A stretch of 64,000 bases of DNA, from the NCBI GenBank assembly GCA_013398015.1, contig VZRR01011629.1, forward strand, positions 62,001 to 126,000, given 5' to 3'. Of the stretch, positions 26,701 to 38,372 are shown piece after piece. Under the pieces are notes generated by a model. That model made no database searches. It saw only the letters and a list, made by a program, of their open reading frames with translations, and was not told the origin of the DNA. A program made the translations under genes and the position numbers. Every line of letters begins with the position of its first letter. The stretch's first letter is position 1. Origin of the DNA: Oreocharis arfaki. Taxonomy: Eukaryota; Chordata; Aves; Passeriformes; Paramythiidae.

Positions 26701-27727
26701 GATTTGGGATTTTTTTAGAAAATACCTTAAGTTATATTTCTAGCAGGTGTCATAGGAATAGCTATGCAGTCCTCTGATGATGCACAGACCGTACTCCTAT
26801 GTGTATACAGAGAAAAACAGGACAGACAGCAGCAGGGCAAACTTCCCTGGATGTGATGGCTTGCACAAATCACCTCTGAGCGGCAGCACTTCCAACTGCT
26901 GGAAGGCAGCATCCCTCTTCAGAGTACAAGCCTTTGTTGTGGATCTAAAAATCATGGATGAGCAATGACACATTCAGCCCTGCCTGTCTCCTCTGTCCCC
27001 ACTCTTCCCTTTGCAGGGAGCATTCTGAGTGATGTCCTGCTGGGCTGAGCGATGTCCATAAGGGGGGCTTTGGAGCTGGTCCTCAAAAACTGTTTGCATC
27101 TAGAAAGCTTTGGGGTGTGTGGCAGAGGTTTTTGATTATTTTAACTTGGTGTTTCTTGCTGCATTTTAAGAATGTTATTACTCGTCCTGTCATTAAGTGT
27201 AGACAAAACAGTTTATATTCTTCTTTGCACTATCTGCTTTAAAAGACTGCATTTATGTCTCTTTCCGAATCATCTTTTTAAAACTAAATGATCCAAAGCA
27301 TTTTAATAACGCCACATCCATCAAGTGGTCTAGACCTCACAAAGGATCATTCCATGAATATTGAAGTGCTCATAGCTTATTGTTACAGATCTTTATAACT
27401 TGTTTGTCTTTCCCTCTTTCTCCCGCTGACAAAATGAAATCATGGAATCATGTTTAACTCAAAGACCACTTCAGAAAACCGGAACTTCAGACGTGACCTG
27501 ATGCAGAACAATCTTTGTAGAAGCCAGAGTGAATCTTTTCACTGTGCCAGGTTTGCAATTACCCTACAAGAATTTTTCCTGTGAATTACTTCCCCTGCTT
27601 ACTGAATGTGTGAACATAGTTTAAAAAATGTATATTATTTAAGAATATATATATATCAATCAAGCAAATAAACAGTGAACATCTGCAAGCTTTAAGCTTG
27701 CACCAAAATACCCAAATCACAACTTAC

Positions 27728-27766
27728 CTTTTGAGTAAGTAGAGCCTGAACAACCTGGTTAGCTAC
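27728..27766 (-). CDS. NCKAP5: NCKAP5 coding exon (VANQVVQALLTQK, 13 codons)
   Basis: A very small 39-nt exon with a strong pyrimidine tract and acceptor (TTTTTTTCTTTTAG|GTAGC) and a consensus donor (CAAAAG|GTAAGT); both ends are phase 0. It reads VANQVVQALLTQK, identical to the human protein as remembered, between YERCLDE and LREEC. It continues the coiled coil. Because the first bases of the exon are GTAG and the donor follows 39 nt later, gene finders may miss it. Its length, a multiple of three, would also allow frame-neutral skipping. Confidence 0.96.
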
Positions 27767-27844
27767 CTAAAAGAAAAAAAGTAAAAAAAAATTTAAGTAT
27801 GTTATCATGTGTGTATATGCATAACAACACCTTCTTTTGTGGCC

Positions 27845-28254
27845 TGTCCTGGTTTCAACTGGGGCAGGGTTTCCTCTCAGTAGCTGCTACAGAGCTGCGT
27901 TTTGGATTTGGAAAGAGAATGGTGTTGATAACACACTGATGTTTTAGTTTTTTGCTAAGCTGTGTTTATCCTAAGTCAAGGACCTTTTTTTATGTTGTCC
28001 CATGTTCTGCCAGTGAAGATGTTCACAAAAGAAACTGTGAGGGAACATTGCTGGGACAGGTGACCCAAACTGGCCAAAGGAAAATTCCAAACCACGGAAC
28101 ATCATGCCCAAGATATAAACTGGGGCAGTTACCAAGCAGGAAACTGTTTTTATCTAAACATAAAAGTTTTGTGCTGATTCTCCTCCCCATTCCACCGGGG
28201 CTGAGCAAGCGGCTGCGTGGTGTTTCATCTCCATCTGGGCTTAAAACCATGACA
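27845..28254 (+). mobile_element. Passerine-type endogenous retrovirus LTR (probable 5' LTR)
   Basis: It begins TGTCCTGGTTTCAACTGGGGCAG and ends TTAAAACCATGACA, with the TG...CA ends expected of an LTR. Inside are GATAACACACTGATGTTTTAG and TGACCCAAACTGGCCAAAGG, segments I know from abundant LTRs in songbird introns. A putative promoter element (ATATAAACTGGGG) lies near 28113-28125. It is shorter than the copy at 61490, mostly because the AT-rich 3' part is missing, so the two belong to different subfamilies or one is deleted. No target-site duplication is obvious. The element is antisense to NCKAP5 and starts about 80 bp from the 27728-27766 exon. Confidence 0.8.
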
Positions 28255-28340
28255 GTCCTTTTTTGGCACCCAGCCTGAGGCCCAAAGGGTTAAGGACAGA
28301 CTCGACCAGAGTGTGTAAAAGGCTGTTACAGACATTCACT
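28255..28340 (+). mobile_element. ERV leader fragment with tRNA-Lys-type primer-binding-site remnant
   Basis: Directly after the LTR end, 28262-28284 reads TTTTTGGCACCCAGCCTGAGG. It resembles the TGGCGCCCAACGTGGGGC primer-binding site used by retroviruses primed with tRNA-Lys, with several substitutions. This suggests that the preceding LTR is a 5' LTR, with a little leader still attached. The right limit is a guess. No gag-like frame follows. Confidence 0.55.
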
Positions 28341-31300
28341 GTGTTGGTTTCACAGTGGCTTTCCACTCCATTTACCATCTACAACCACCACCAATTCTAG
28401 CTTTTTCATTATTTACTAGTATCTTAATCAGATAGTACTAGTAAGAATACACGAAATTCACATCAACTACTTATGTTTTAGTCCTCGTTATAAGCAAATG
28501 TGCATTGTATCAATTGCAGTGTGACACAAGGGGAATTTGGTTAACTTCTGCCATCTCTTCTTTGCAGTAGATTAAACTTTCACAGTTCTATATGTGGCTG
28601 CTGTGCATCAGCAGTGAACTGCATTCACTAGAGCAGATTTTTACCAGTCAAGGATGGAGGCCTGAATGTTTTCATGAAGTTTAATTGTTTCTTGATTAAA
28701 TATTGACAAAATGGTACATCCATCACGACAGGCAGAAACCATAAAGTGCCACAGAAAATTAAAGTACCTACTGTCATCGAAACGCGGTTGGAAGGCATTC
28801 ACCCCACACAGCATAATTGACTTGAATGAGATTACACACCATTGATTAGCAGAACTATATATTCAACAGGGAATTTTTGAAGTTATTTATTTTATACATC
28901 CTTTCTAATTTATATTTACCAGCAAGGATAGGGGCAGTGAGGTGGAAGAAGGAGGGAGAGAAAGAGAGACTGAGGTAAGATTTTCTGTTGATGCTGTCTA
29001 ACTTGAAGGTTCAACACCACATTCGCACATGTTATCACACACTGTGCTGACTTATACTTTTGCTCCTGCATTTAGGCAGAGCAAGCAGAGATGTCTCTCT
29101 TTGAAAAAAGAGGTTTTTAAATTTGTTTTTGGTTTACAGAATTTATATTAAAATTTATGCAGGTATCATTAAATAATCTACATTGATTCTTGTTACTCTT
29201 GGCAAATTAAATAAAACCCCCACCACCACTGATGAGAACTCAGCTGGGAGAGAAGAGCTGCAGGAGCTAATTCACTTCTGTAAATAATTTAGTTCTGCTA
29301 GATACAAAAGTTACATTTGATTCATACTCATAAAATTGCCTGGTATCAAATTTTTTTTTCTAAACTGGTCCCTAACTTCAGGCAGCCTGTGGAACAACGC
29401 TCTGAAAGAATAGCTCTATACGTGATTTAACAGAAGACACAGACTAATATTAGAACAGTAATAACCAACAGAAGTAAACATGCTAGGGTTTTGAAAGCCC
29501 ATGTGCCTCGCCCTGCAGGCTCTCAGGCTCTCCACCCGACACTGTTCCTTCTGGCAGGTACTTTAAGGTCTGTTTGCTCTACCTGAAAATTGAACAAACC
29601 ATAGCGAATACATTATTTCCTTGCTTTCTGACACCGAGTTACTTTACCAAGGAAGAACTAAAAGGTTCTTTGAAGTGTGCACTAGTCACTCACAACAGCA
29701 TAGCCTACAAAATGACTCCTACAGCTCTACATATTGTACAGAGGAGTGTAAATGACATAATATTCCAAATGGGAAAAAACTCAACCTGCTGATGCATATA
29801 TGACAAATTTTCCTGCTTTTGAGTGAAGATAGGTATCTAAATGGAAGTACCTGCTAGTGATCCATAGCTCCCACGGAACTCAATAAGAAAGATATGTAAC
29901 CAGCTTCTTAAGAAAATGTGGTTATTTTTCTCTATTATCTAGCATCTTGGTAAACTGGGTTATTACCATTCAAGATTTTCAGGTCTGTATTTTTGGTATT
30001 CAGCAGGAACAGAGGTGGGAAGCCTTCAGTGAAATGTTCTGCAGTTACTAAAATTAATTTAGCACTCAATAAGTGGAATCATAGCCAAATGTTTGCATTT
30101 CAAATGAGGTTGCCATTCCACTCCTACAGCAGATGGAAATAAGCTAAACTCAAAAATCTACTTCATTTTAACTTACAGGTATCAGGAGACACCAAGGATG
30201 TGAATGAACATGAACCACCTCTACAAAACCGACAGTCACAACTACCAAAAGCTGTGGAAACTGAGACCTTTGAAGGCAGAGGAATTGACTTCTGAGATGC
30301 AGAAAATGTGAAACGTGAAAATGTGAAGTTCCCACTTACATGAGGCATAACTGTGGCTCAATCCCAGTAAAAAGCAGGCTGTAAAATTGCTTGACCTGTG
30401 ATAACTGCAGTTAATCAAGGTGAAACAAGGAATAGAACAGAGCTGACTGGTTCCTTGGTCTGCTGTTCTGCAGAAGGTGACATTCTTTGCTTTCACACTG
30501 CCTGCCTTTCCTTTGAACATAATAGCCAAGATCTTTAGGTGACATTTCCTTTTCTGGATTGCAATAAAAGAGATAAAAGATCCAGCTTCACTTTTTCCTT
30601 AGGCAATTATGTTTACAAATATATGTCATAAAGTGGTCTTAATAGAAAAGGTATAAAAGAATGAATCAAAGAAAAGAGACCCTAATGCAACATCTGTTAT
30701 GCCTTTTACAAGTACTGAGATTTTACACAGCTGCCTTTAATGTATGATTCCATATGCACAAAGACATTTCAAGTGTACTAAAATAAAAGATTTATCTTTT
30801 ATTCAAATCTTAAAAACAGAATGCCTTTTTTTAAGATAACTCTGCATTTTTGATTAGGTAATTCTTAAAACATCAGCAAAAATATCAACTACCCTAAGTT
30901 GCATAATCTCCTGCATATGAATATGGTGAAGCTTGACAGGAATCTCAGTTGGCACAGTGATGTGAATAACCATGACATTGCCACCTACCAATAAACTGAC
31001 AGCTGAATTCCACAATAGGAAATTGGGATTAAGCATGTTAACCTCAAAGCCCAAAGGTATAGGAAGACAATCCTGGGTTTTGCATTAAATTTTTCAGCAA
31101 AAGAAAGATACATTTATGGAGTATGTCTGAAATTAAATAAGCTCTTTTCTTATTTATCAAGTAGTGGAACATTTCAATGACATCTCCGTCCAAATACTGT
31201 TCTAAGTTTTTTACATTTACACTTCAGAGATGAACAATTATTTTAAAATCAGTGAGTAATTGTTAAAATTCATAAAGGACTCTGCTCAGCTTGACCCACA

Positions 31301-34257
31301 TGCTTTTCAGATTTAATCTCTGAACATTTGAGTTTCATCGAATTTTACCATGAAAATGATTACAGAGCATGCATTTTTATGTCACAGTTGCAGGCATTCA
31401 TACAATATTAAATGTAGGGCATTATGTGAATGAAAAGTACTATGTAAAATAACTGATTTTAAAAAAAAAAGAAAAATGAGAGAAAATAATGGCAAGCACA
31501 GCTTTAAAAACTCAGCTCTGGCATCTCCTTGCTACAGACAGACAGAAAAATCACAGTGGCTATTTTTACTTCCTTCATGTTCAGCTTAATGGCCCCCAAC
31601 ACCTGAGCAGAGGGCACACTGTGCGTAGCAAGTGTCCTTATCACTTTGCTGTGACCCGGAGGGACCACACAGGTCACACTGCCAGGGTGGCCAGGTTAAA
31701 TGGTGCTTGAGTGCCCCGAGCAGAGTTTGCCTGTGCCCAGGGCAGAGAAGCTACAATCTGGGGTTGCTGAGTGATGAGTGAAAGATGGCAGCGTTCTCTC
31801 AATAGTTTTCAAACGATGTTCCCAGCCTTCACTACCTCCAGGGCCTGTCAACCCTCCCAGGCATGGAACAGCCAGAATGGCCAGGTGGTAGCTGGAGAGG
31901 GAAGCATTCCTCGTGCATCAGCCCAGGAGAAGTTCATTGCACTCACAACTAATTTGACTGCAGAGGCAAAATTAAAACCATGGTTGTAGTAGGCACTCAC
32001 ATGTTCCTGTGGCAGCTGCAGCTATCTCAGGTTTGGGTGTGATCACAGCCTTGTGTTCCCAGGAACAGCTCTGTTCCTCACTCCAAACCTGCCAGGTGCC
32101 TCTGAGGCAAAGTGGGGATGCAGCACAGACAGACATATGGCTGCTCTCAAAATACATCTGCTCCTAAAAACACTGAACAAGTTCTGAGGGCCAAACTAGG
32201 GAAGGCCTGAAGAAATTTTCACTTTCAAGAAGAGGGGCTGGTGTAAGATGAGTTATGAACAGAGAAAGCATCAGACTTAAAGCCTTGAAGAAAATCAATT
32301 TTTCAGTGGAAATATTTTTAAATGTTTTAATTTTTAAAAAAATCTTTATGGAAAGCACTTCATTTGCTTAAGACTTCTGGTAACAATCCCTGTCTGGAAA
32401 GGACTTTTTGGTTATTAACTAATTAAATTTCTGTCCCATCTCCTATTCTCTTTATTGTTACTATAAAAAAGAGGGTGAGAATGTGTGATAACTTGTGCAG
32501 TTCCACCAAAGGACTGTGCTCAGGTGGACGCTGACCCAGGACCCCTGCAGAATTTGCAATTATTAAATACGGTTTTCTTGCCTCAGTCACTGGCAACATC
32601 CCAGTGACCAGAAGACATTAGGTCCAAACTTTTGTCAGCTCAAACAATGCTGGTTACAGTGCCTCTGCCAAAGCACTGTGAAACAGAACACACAAAAACA
32701 GAACAAGATAAACAAAAACTAGAACAGGGAAGCCCAAACCCGCAGGTGGTGAGAACCAGCTTTCTCCTGAAAAAGTTGACACAATGGGAGGAGATGGATA
32801 CAGCTGTGATAATACAGAAGAACTGAAAACAGCCAACATAATGTTGAAGATAATGAACTTCAGAGCACAGTTTGATGCAATTATATGATCTTTAGACTGA
32901 AACAATGTGTGAAAAACAATTCTGGGTCAGAAATCCATCATGTCACTGCAAATAGAATAAAAGCATGTTTTCTGTCCTTCAAATCAGCATGGAGTGTTTT
33001 GTTGAAATGGACAGTTACAGTGCTTAACTCATTTCCAAAATTAATTATGTAAGCAGATTTTGTCCTAGACAATCAGAAAATAATTTTAAGTCAGGCTCTG
33101 TAATTTAAACTGAAGTTAGCAATTACATGGTAATTTCATCCTTATCACCGAGATATCCATACACAGTTCGAGTGTGCACTGAAAGAGTGACTGGGGCCAG
33201 TGCAGACAAAGGCTCTGCTCATACCCCAGAGCCACAGAACGGGCAGAGCACGACCCAGTGGGGAGCTGTATCTGTAAATTCCCTGATAAAAATATGCCAC
33301 AATGGCAAAAGAGTGGATTTGCTGATGAAAATCTGCACTAAACTGGAGGTTTCTTGTACCAGAGCTGTATTGCTCATGCTTCTAACACTTCAGCAAATGC
33401 TGATTAAAAATTTAAGAAGCTGGTGGGAAGACTGGAATTGTCATCTGCCCTGGGTGGTTTGCTTGCTCACGCACTCTTTTCTCCAAGGTACAGCTGGGGC
33501 TCTTCTTGTTTTGTTTGCATGTCAGCTAATTACTTATGCCACTACACAGCCTTATTATGGAATGGGTAAATGATTTCTACCAAGAAACTCTTCGAGCTAC
33601 TAAGAGTTTTAAAACTGCTTTAAACTCTTAGGCATGTTGAAGAGCCTTATTTTGGGATAAACAGGAGGAACAAGAGAGCATCAGTATATGTGTGGAGGAA
33701 GCTCCATGCTATGGGAGATGGTAGACACTTCTGGAATGTAGGCACTGCTGGAGTGCTCAGACAGTAAGTGATGAGTGATTTATATTCCAGCTGTAACTGG
33801 AAGCCCTGATCGAGCCAACAGCTAGAAAAAAACAGCATTAAAAGCTGTGTATGTAACCCTAAGGGGGAGCTGAGAGACTAAATTCCAAGGTTATGGCATG
33901 TATGACATGGGAAACCCAGGGGATTCCTGATGGGAGAAGCCACTGCCACGCGTGTTCCACTTTACAGAAAAGTAAATAGGCAAATTATAACTCCTCCTCC
34001 TATTAAGAGCAAACCAGTTCTATGTATTGGTCACAGGGATATCCACTTTTCACTGAAGAGGTGTGGTCAAAACAGGATTTACGGCAGAGGTCATGGAGAA
34101 CAACACCTTTGACTGCCAGACACATGTTCTTGGAATTAATTAGAATGAGGTAATACGAAAATTGCAGAACAATGTCAACCTTCTAAGAGAGGGAGAGATT
34201 AATTTGTATTAATTTAATTATAGTAGCAGGTAAGAACAACCGTTTTATCTACCTTAC

Positions 34258-34326
34258 CTCATCGAGACATCTTTCATACTGTTCTCTCTGATTTTCATTT
34301 TCCAGAGCCAGTGCTGAATTCTCTGC
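34258..34326 (-). CDS. NCKAP5: NCKAP5 coding exon (AENSAL...CLDE, 23 codons)
   Basis: A 69-nt exon with a clear acceptor (TTTTACTGTAG|GCAGAG) and donor (GATGAG|GTAAGG); both ends are phase 0. Its 23 residues begin AENSALALENENQRE and end YERCLDE, identical to human NCKAP5 as I recall it. The heptad-like spacing of Leu/Ala and the many Glu, Asn and Gln residues fit a parallel coiled coil. It follows the LERLKALE exon (with or without the microexon candidate) and is followed by VANQVVQ. The very high conservation over such a short exon is the main evidence. Confidence 0.97.
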
Positions 34327-35105
34327 CTACAGTAAAATGGAATAAATAAGTAAATATGTAAATTTAGCAAAGGATATCTTTCACCACATGACAATTCATA
34401 AAAATTCTCAGGGGGGCTTACTTATTTTACCTCTTCAAGATCCAGAATACAATGCGCCATACAATTTATTTTGCTGCAGGTTGGTGCTTTGAGTAAAACC
34501 AGAAGTGACATTCATTTATGAGATTATTCACACCATGCATTACAATTCAGAACAATATCATAGCAGATATTCCACGTGTGTCCACCATCTCATCTTGTCA
34601 GGTGCAATAGAGTTGGCAATGAAACACTCTAAGAGATATTGACATCTCTTCTCTTCCTCTCCTCTTTCTGTTTAGAAGGAATTTGCTACCTGGGAACCAC
34701 TTGGATGCAGACTGAGGCAGCCTCTATCACAGGCAAACAAAAGCCAAACTTATTTAAACTTTTACCTGTGGCAGGCCCTCATAAGCCTCGTTTCTGCAGT
34801 GGAGGACCCCAGGTGCAGAGGTCATTCCACAGCTCATGGGTGATGTACACCCTTTGACTGACCCAGATAAATTTAATAGTCTTTACTTACAGAAAAAATC
34901 CTAGTATTTCAAGAGGGAGAGGTATTTTGCTACATCTACATGCAGTCTTGAAGCCAGATTTTTTTTCTCTCACATACATAATTCTAAATATGATAAAGCT
35001 TTCTGTATAGTAGGGCCTTTCATCTGTCTTTAATTTTCATCATGCTCATATTTTTGCATTGTGAAAAGTTCAATATAGCACAATCTGGTAAGTAAATCAC
35101 AGTAT

Positions 35106-35122
35106 TTATATATATATATATA
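35106..35122. repeat. (TA)n microsatellite
   Basis: A short perfect alternating TA run next to TATT. It lies in the 22-kb NCKAP5 intron and has no coding role. Confidence 0.8.
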
Positions 35123-38100
35123 TCTGTACTGACTTTAGTAATTCTTACAGTATTGGAAAAGGAAAATTTTTGAAGTGTGATGCAGTTTCATCAGAGCAAG
35201 TTTCTACTATTCTTCTCTTAAAGGCTGAAAAACTAAAACAATATATATAAAAACCTATGAGTTAAAAATGGCTCTAGAAATCTCTGTGCCACCCATGCAT
35301 AACTTCACATCACCTAACCATAACACCAAAATCAATACATTCCCATAATTACAACTATTATGCAATTTACAGTACTTGCATTACTTTAACCTTCTGTCAA
35401 CCAATAAAACTTAAACAAATGCTCTTTCAAAGGAATTGTGGTTATCAAAACAACAGTGATAAATATAGTTAACATCTGTAGTTTTAAAGAAAAATTAATG
35501 TAATGTGCTGTGTGGAAAGGCTCTGGAAAGATGCACAGTTCCCTCTTTCTTGTTAAAAAAAGTCAATGAATCAACAAAACAAGAATCCCAAAGTCTATTA
35601 AATTGATTCATTAATAAAAAATTTCAAGTTCAGCTGAATCCTAAAAGTAAGGCTAGGAAGAAAAAGCAAACATACACTATTATCCAGCATCTTGAAAGTG
35701 ATTGAAGAGTAAAAGCGTGGTAAGAAACAAGGGCATACAGAGTTTACTTATTTAAAAGTCTAAATAAGCAACTGTACAGAATCTGTGCTTTATCTCCAGG
35801 GTACAATTAAAGCCAGCAAAGGTGGTGAAATGCTCTGCATCGTATTTTCACAATGTCACCTATGAACGGGTTCAACATATGGCTATAAAAAGTCTATGGG
35901 TGATCCTGCAGAGAGCACTGTGAGATGAGGCAGCAAAAAGTAGCAGATGCAGAAGTAGCAAAGTAGAAGAAGAAGCTTCAAAAGCAAAAGCAGCAATAAG
36001 ATGTCAGAAGCTGGAGGGTAAATAGTCCTCCAGACTGAAGAGGCCATAGTTTGCTTTTACAGACACATTCTTGAAGATTGATTGATAAAATAAAGAGATG
36101 TTTGTCACATAAAAATGTATTTCTGAGTTAAAGATATTCAGATGTTTTCTCTATGAATATCCCCCTAAAATGCCATCCAAAAGAAATTCTTACTGTTTTG
36201 AAGCAATCACTGAAGGATTAGTCTGCACAGACTTTCACTCACACATGTTGGTACACCTATGAATTTAATTTTTAATTTCCATTTTCATCAACATAAAAAT
36301 ATATTGTATGACTTTATCCTAAACCAGTTCGGGCAGCCTGCTTCCACACAGAAATAAGAACTGTAAAAGAACTACAGCACACACTTGTATTATACGAAAT
36401 ACACAGAGAGCTCCCCATGCTTCTCTTACTCCATGTTTTGGAGTGCTGTAAAATGGAATGCTAAATCTTCTTGAATCTGTTCACTGAATCTCTGATTTCA
36501 GCGAACTGTTCCACTGCAAACAGTCTACCAAAATTAGGAAATCTAAACTTGACAGCATTATAAATAAACGCTACATTTCAGCTCTTATCAACCACAGTGG
36601 AAACATCTGTATAATAAAACCTATTCTCACACCACTGGTTTTAAAATTGGAGTGAAAGGATGTAGTGCAGTCAATGTTAGCTTGACTTTTGTGCTTCTTG
36701 ATTGCCAAGCAAATCATCCTTATTTATTTGGCATTTTTGTAATGAGGACCAGACTAGAAGGGAACACTTGACTGACTTTGGTTTAGAATCTGTGCCAGTT
36801 CCCACAACATGGGAAAACCAGTACTTGATATACTAAATCACTCTACATTGCAACCAAATACTTGACAATAATCCTCATTCCCCCAAAAGTATTCATTTGG
36901 AAAATTTGTCATAGCACTCACAGCCACAAAACCCTGCCTCCTAATCCGAACCTTCACTTATTTAACAGAAATCACTGGGTTTTGATGTTATTGTAAGGCT
37001 GCCCAATTTTTGCTCAGAAGGATCTGCCTGCCTCTCATATTGTATATTCTGGGCATCCTTTACCAGTTAAGCAAAGTACATCTCCTTGAGGCAAGCTGCT
37101 ATTAAATTTATTTCCATCTTTATTTTCAGGCCACACTTAGAGAAAGCTAAGCTGCAGTAAGAGGGGCCCCCTCACTTCTTACAGCTTGAAAGCTTTTGCA
37201 CACTTGCAGGCACTCAGGGGCAGTGACAGTTCTGACCCCAGTGGAACCACTAATCCCATCCATAACGTAGCAGGGGACTATGCAAGGAAAACTGAGAGTC
37301 CCAAGAACAGCACTTTCTGAGAGAGCCACTGATTTTTATAGTGATTTCTAGTTTCAGGCATAGCTGTCCTCTAGGAATTTATGTATATTTTATGTTACAC
37401 ATAGAAATGAACAATCATTCTCTGTCCCTCAGCCTTGCTAACACTAAAAGTGCTGCAGCCCAGCAGACAGGAAGACTCAGCACCTGCCACCGGCACCTCA
37501 AGCACACACATTTTTCTGGGAGGGACAGATCTCAAAGTACAGAAGCACTCAGTCAGACAAAAGTAACTGTGGCATAACTTAACCCTAAAAGAAACATCAG
37601 TACATGTTGCTTCTGGATCGTTACAGATTCAAGGATCCTAAAATGTCATAACAGCCGTCCTTCCCAATTCTGGTTTGGGAGAAAGTATTTTGCACAAGAG
37701 TCTCTCTGAACACTGGAAAATTTAAAGATTTCAGTCATGACTTGGATAATGCTAAGCAGCCCCCAACTTTCTGAATTAGAGATAACATTGTTCTGAGTTG
37801 AGAGATTGGGGTTATGGAAAATCAGTTTGAAAGGTAAAACTTCAGACTGCTTTAACAAAAGGGAGGCTGCCTCGAATTGATACCACTGCTAACATATAGT
37901 CATTATGAGAGACTTGGTCAACTAATTTTAATTCCTTCCTCTGGATGAAAAACATATCCCTGGTAATGACAAAAATTCTTTGGGTCAGCTAATAGCTTTC
38001 TCTGTCTTCCATAGATATTTTCTCCTTGGAGCAGCTGTTTGCACAGTTTCAAAGTTAATAAAAGGCTACGCACCTGATGCTTTAACAGATAATCCTCTGC

Positions 38101-38308
38101 ACTTTTATAATGACAATGAAATTAATTGACACATTGCATTTTCTACTAGAATGCACGAATAAAAGAGAAGCATGACTAGAAGAGAATTATGTAGAAGATA
38201 GTTTTCCTTACCCAACCACTGTAGAGTTGAGACAAAACAAAAGGATGGGAAGGGGAAGAAAGAAGAAAGCAGGGAACATGATGCATTTTGCACTAAGGGA
38301 AGAGGAGA

Positions 38309-38372
38309 TCATAGAATCACAGAATGGTTTGGATAAGAAAGGACCTTTAAAGATCATCTAGGCATGGGCAGG
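38309..38372 (-). mobile_element. CR1 LINE 3' tail fragment
   Basis: Reversed, the segment ends with the CR1 3' pattern: a GATCTTTAAAGGTCCTTTCTTATCC-like stretch followed by a CATTCTGTGATTCTATGA tail. Only the last 60 or so bases are preserved. It is a short, 5'-truncated copy in the same orientation as NCKAP5. Confidence 0.8.

Larger units (their letters stand above)
22461..27727 (-). other. NCKAP5 intron (about 5.3 kb)
   Basis: It contains the CR1 fragment and the TATC repeat listed separately. The remainder, 23720-27720, is AT-rich sequence without a recognised element or exon. Nothing else can be supported. Confidence 0.7.
27767..34257 (-). other. NCKAP5 intron (about 6.5 kb)
   Basis: It starts, on the low-coordinate side, with a plus-strand ERV LTR and leader (27845-28340). 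The rest is AT-rich without a recognised repeat, apart from a GC-richer patch at about 31490-31990. The segment near 32500-32600 has a polyadenylation-like ATTATTAAATACGG context that might be an old LTR remnant, but this is not strong enough to list. The longest open frame in the window (148 codons, 33127-33573, plus strand) lies here and resembles nothing known to me. Confidence 0.65.

Noticed and set aside
32480..32610. Possible old LTR 3' part (GACCCAGGACCCCTGCAG, then TTATTAAATACGG)
   Set aside because: Only a vague likeness to LTR ends, with no matching start and no second copy in the window.
33127..33573. Longest open frame in the window (148 codons, plus strand)
   Set aside because: No family resemblance, low-complexity-free but unremarkable composition, and located in an intron antisense to NCKAP5. 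One frame of this size is expected by chance in 64 kb.
34431..34473. Exon-like segment (minus) ending CTTGAAGAG|GTAAAA
   Set aside because: It is 43 nt long and would break the frame just before the AENSAL exon; the phase-0 reading has a stop.
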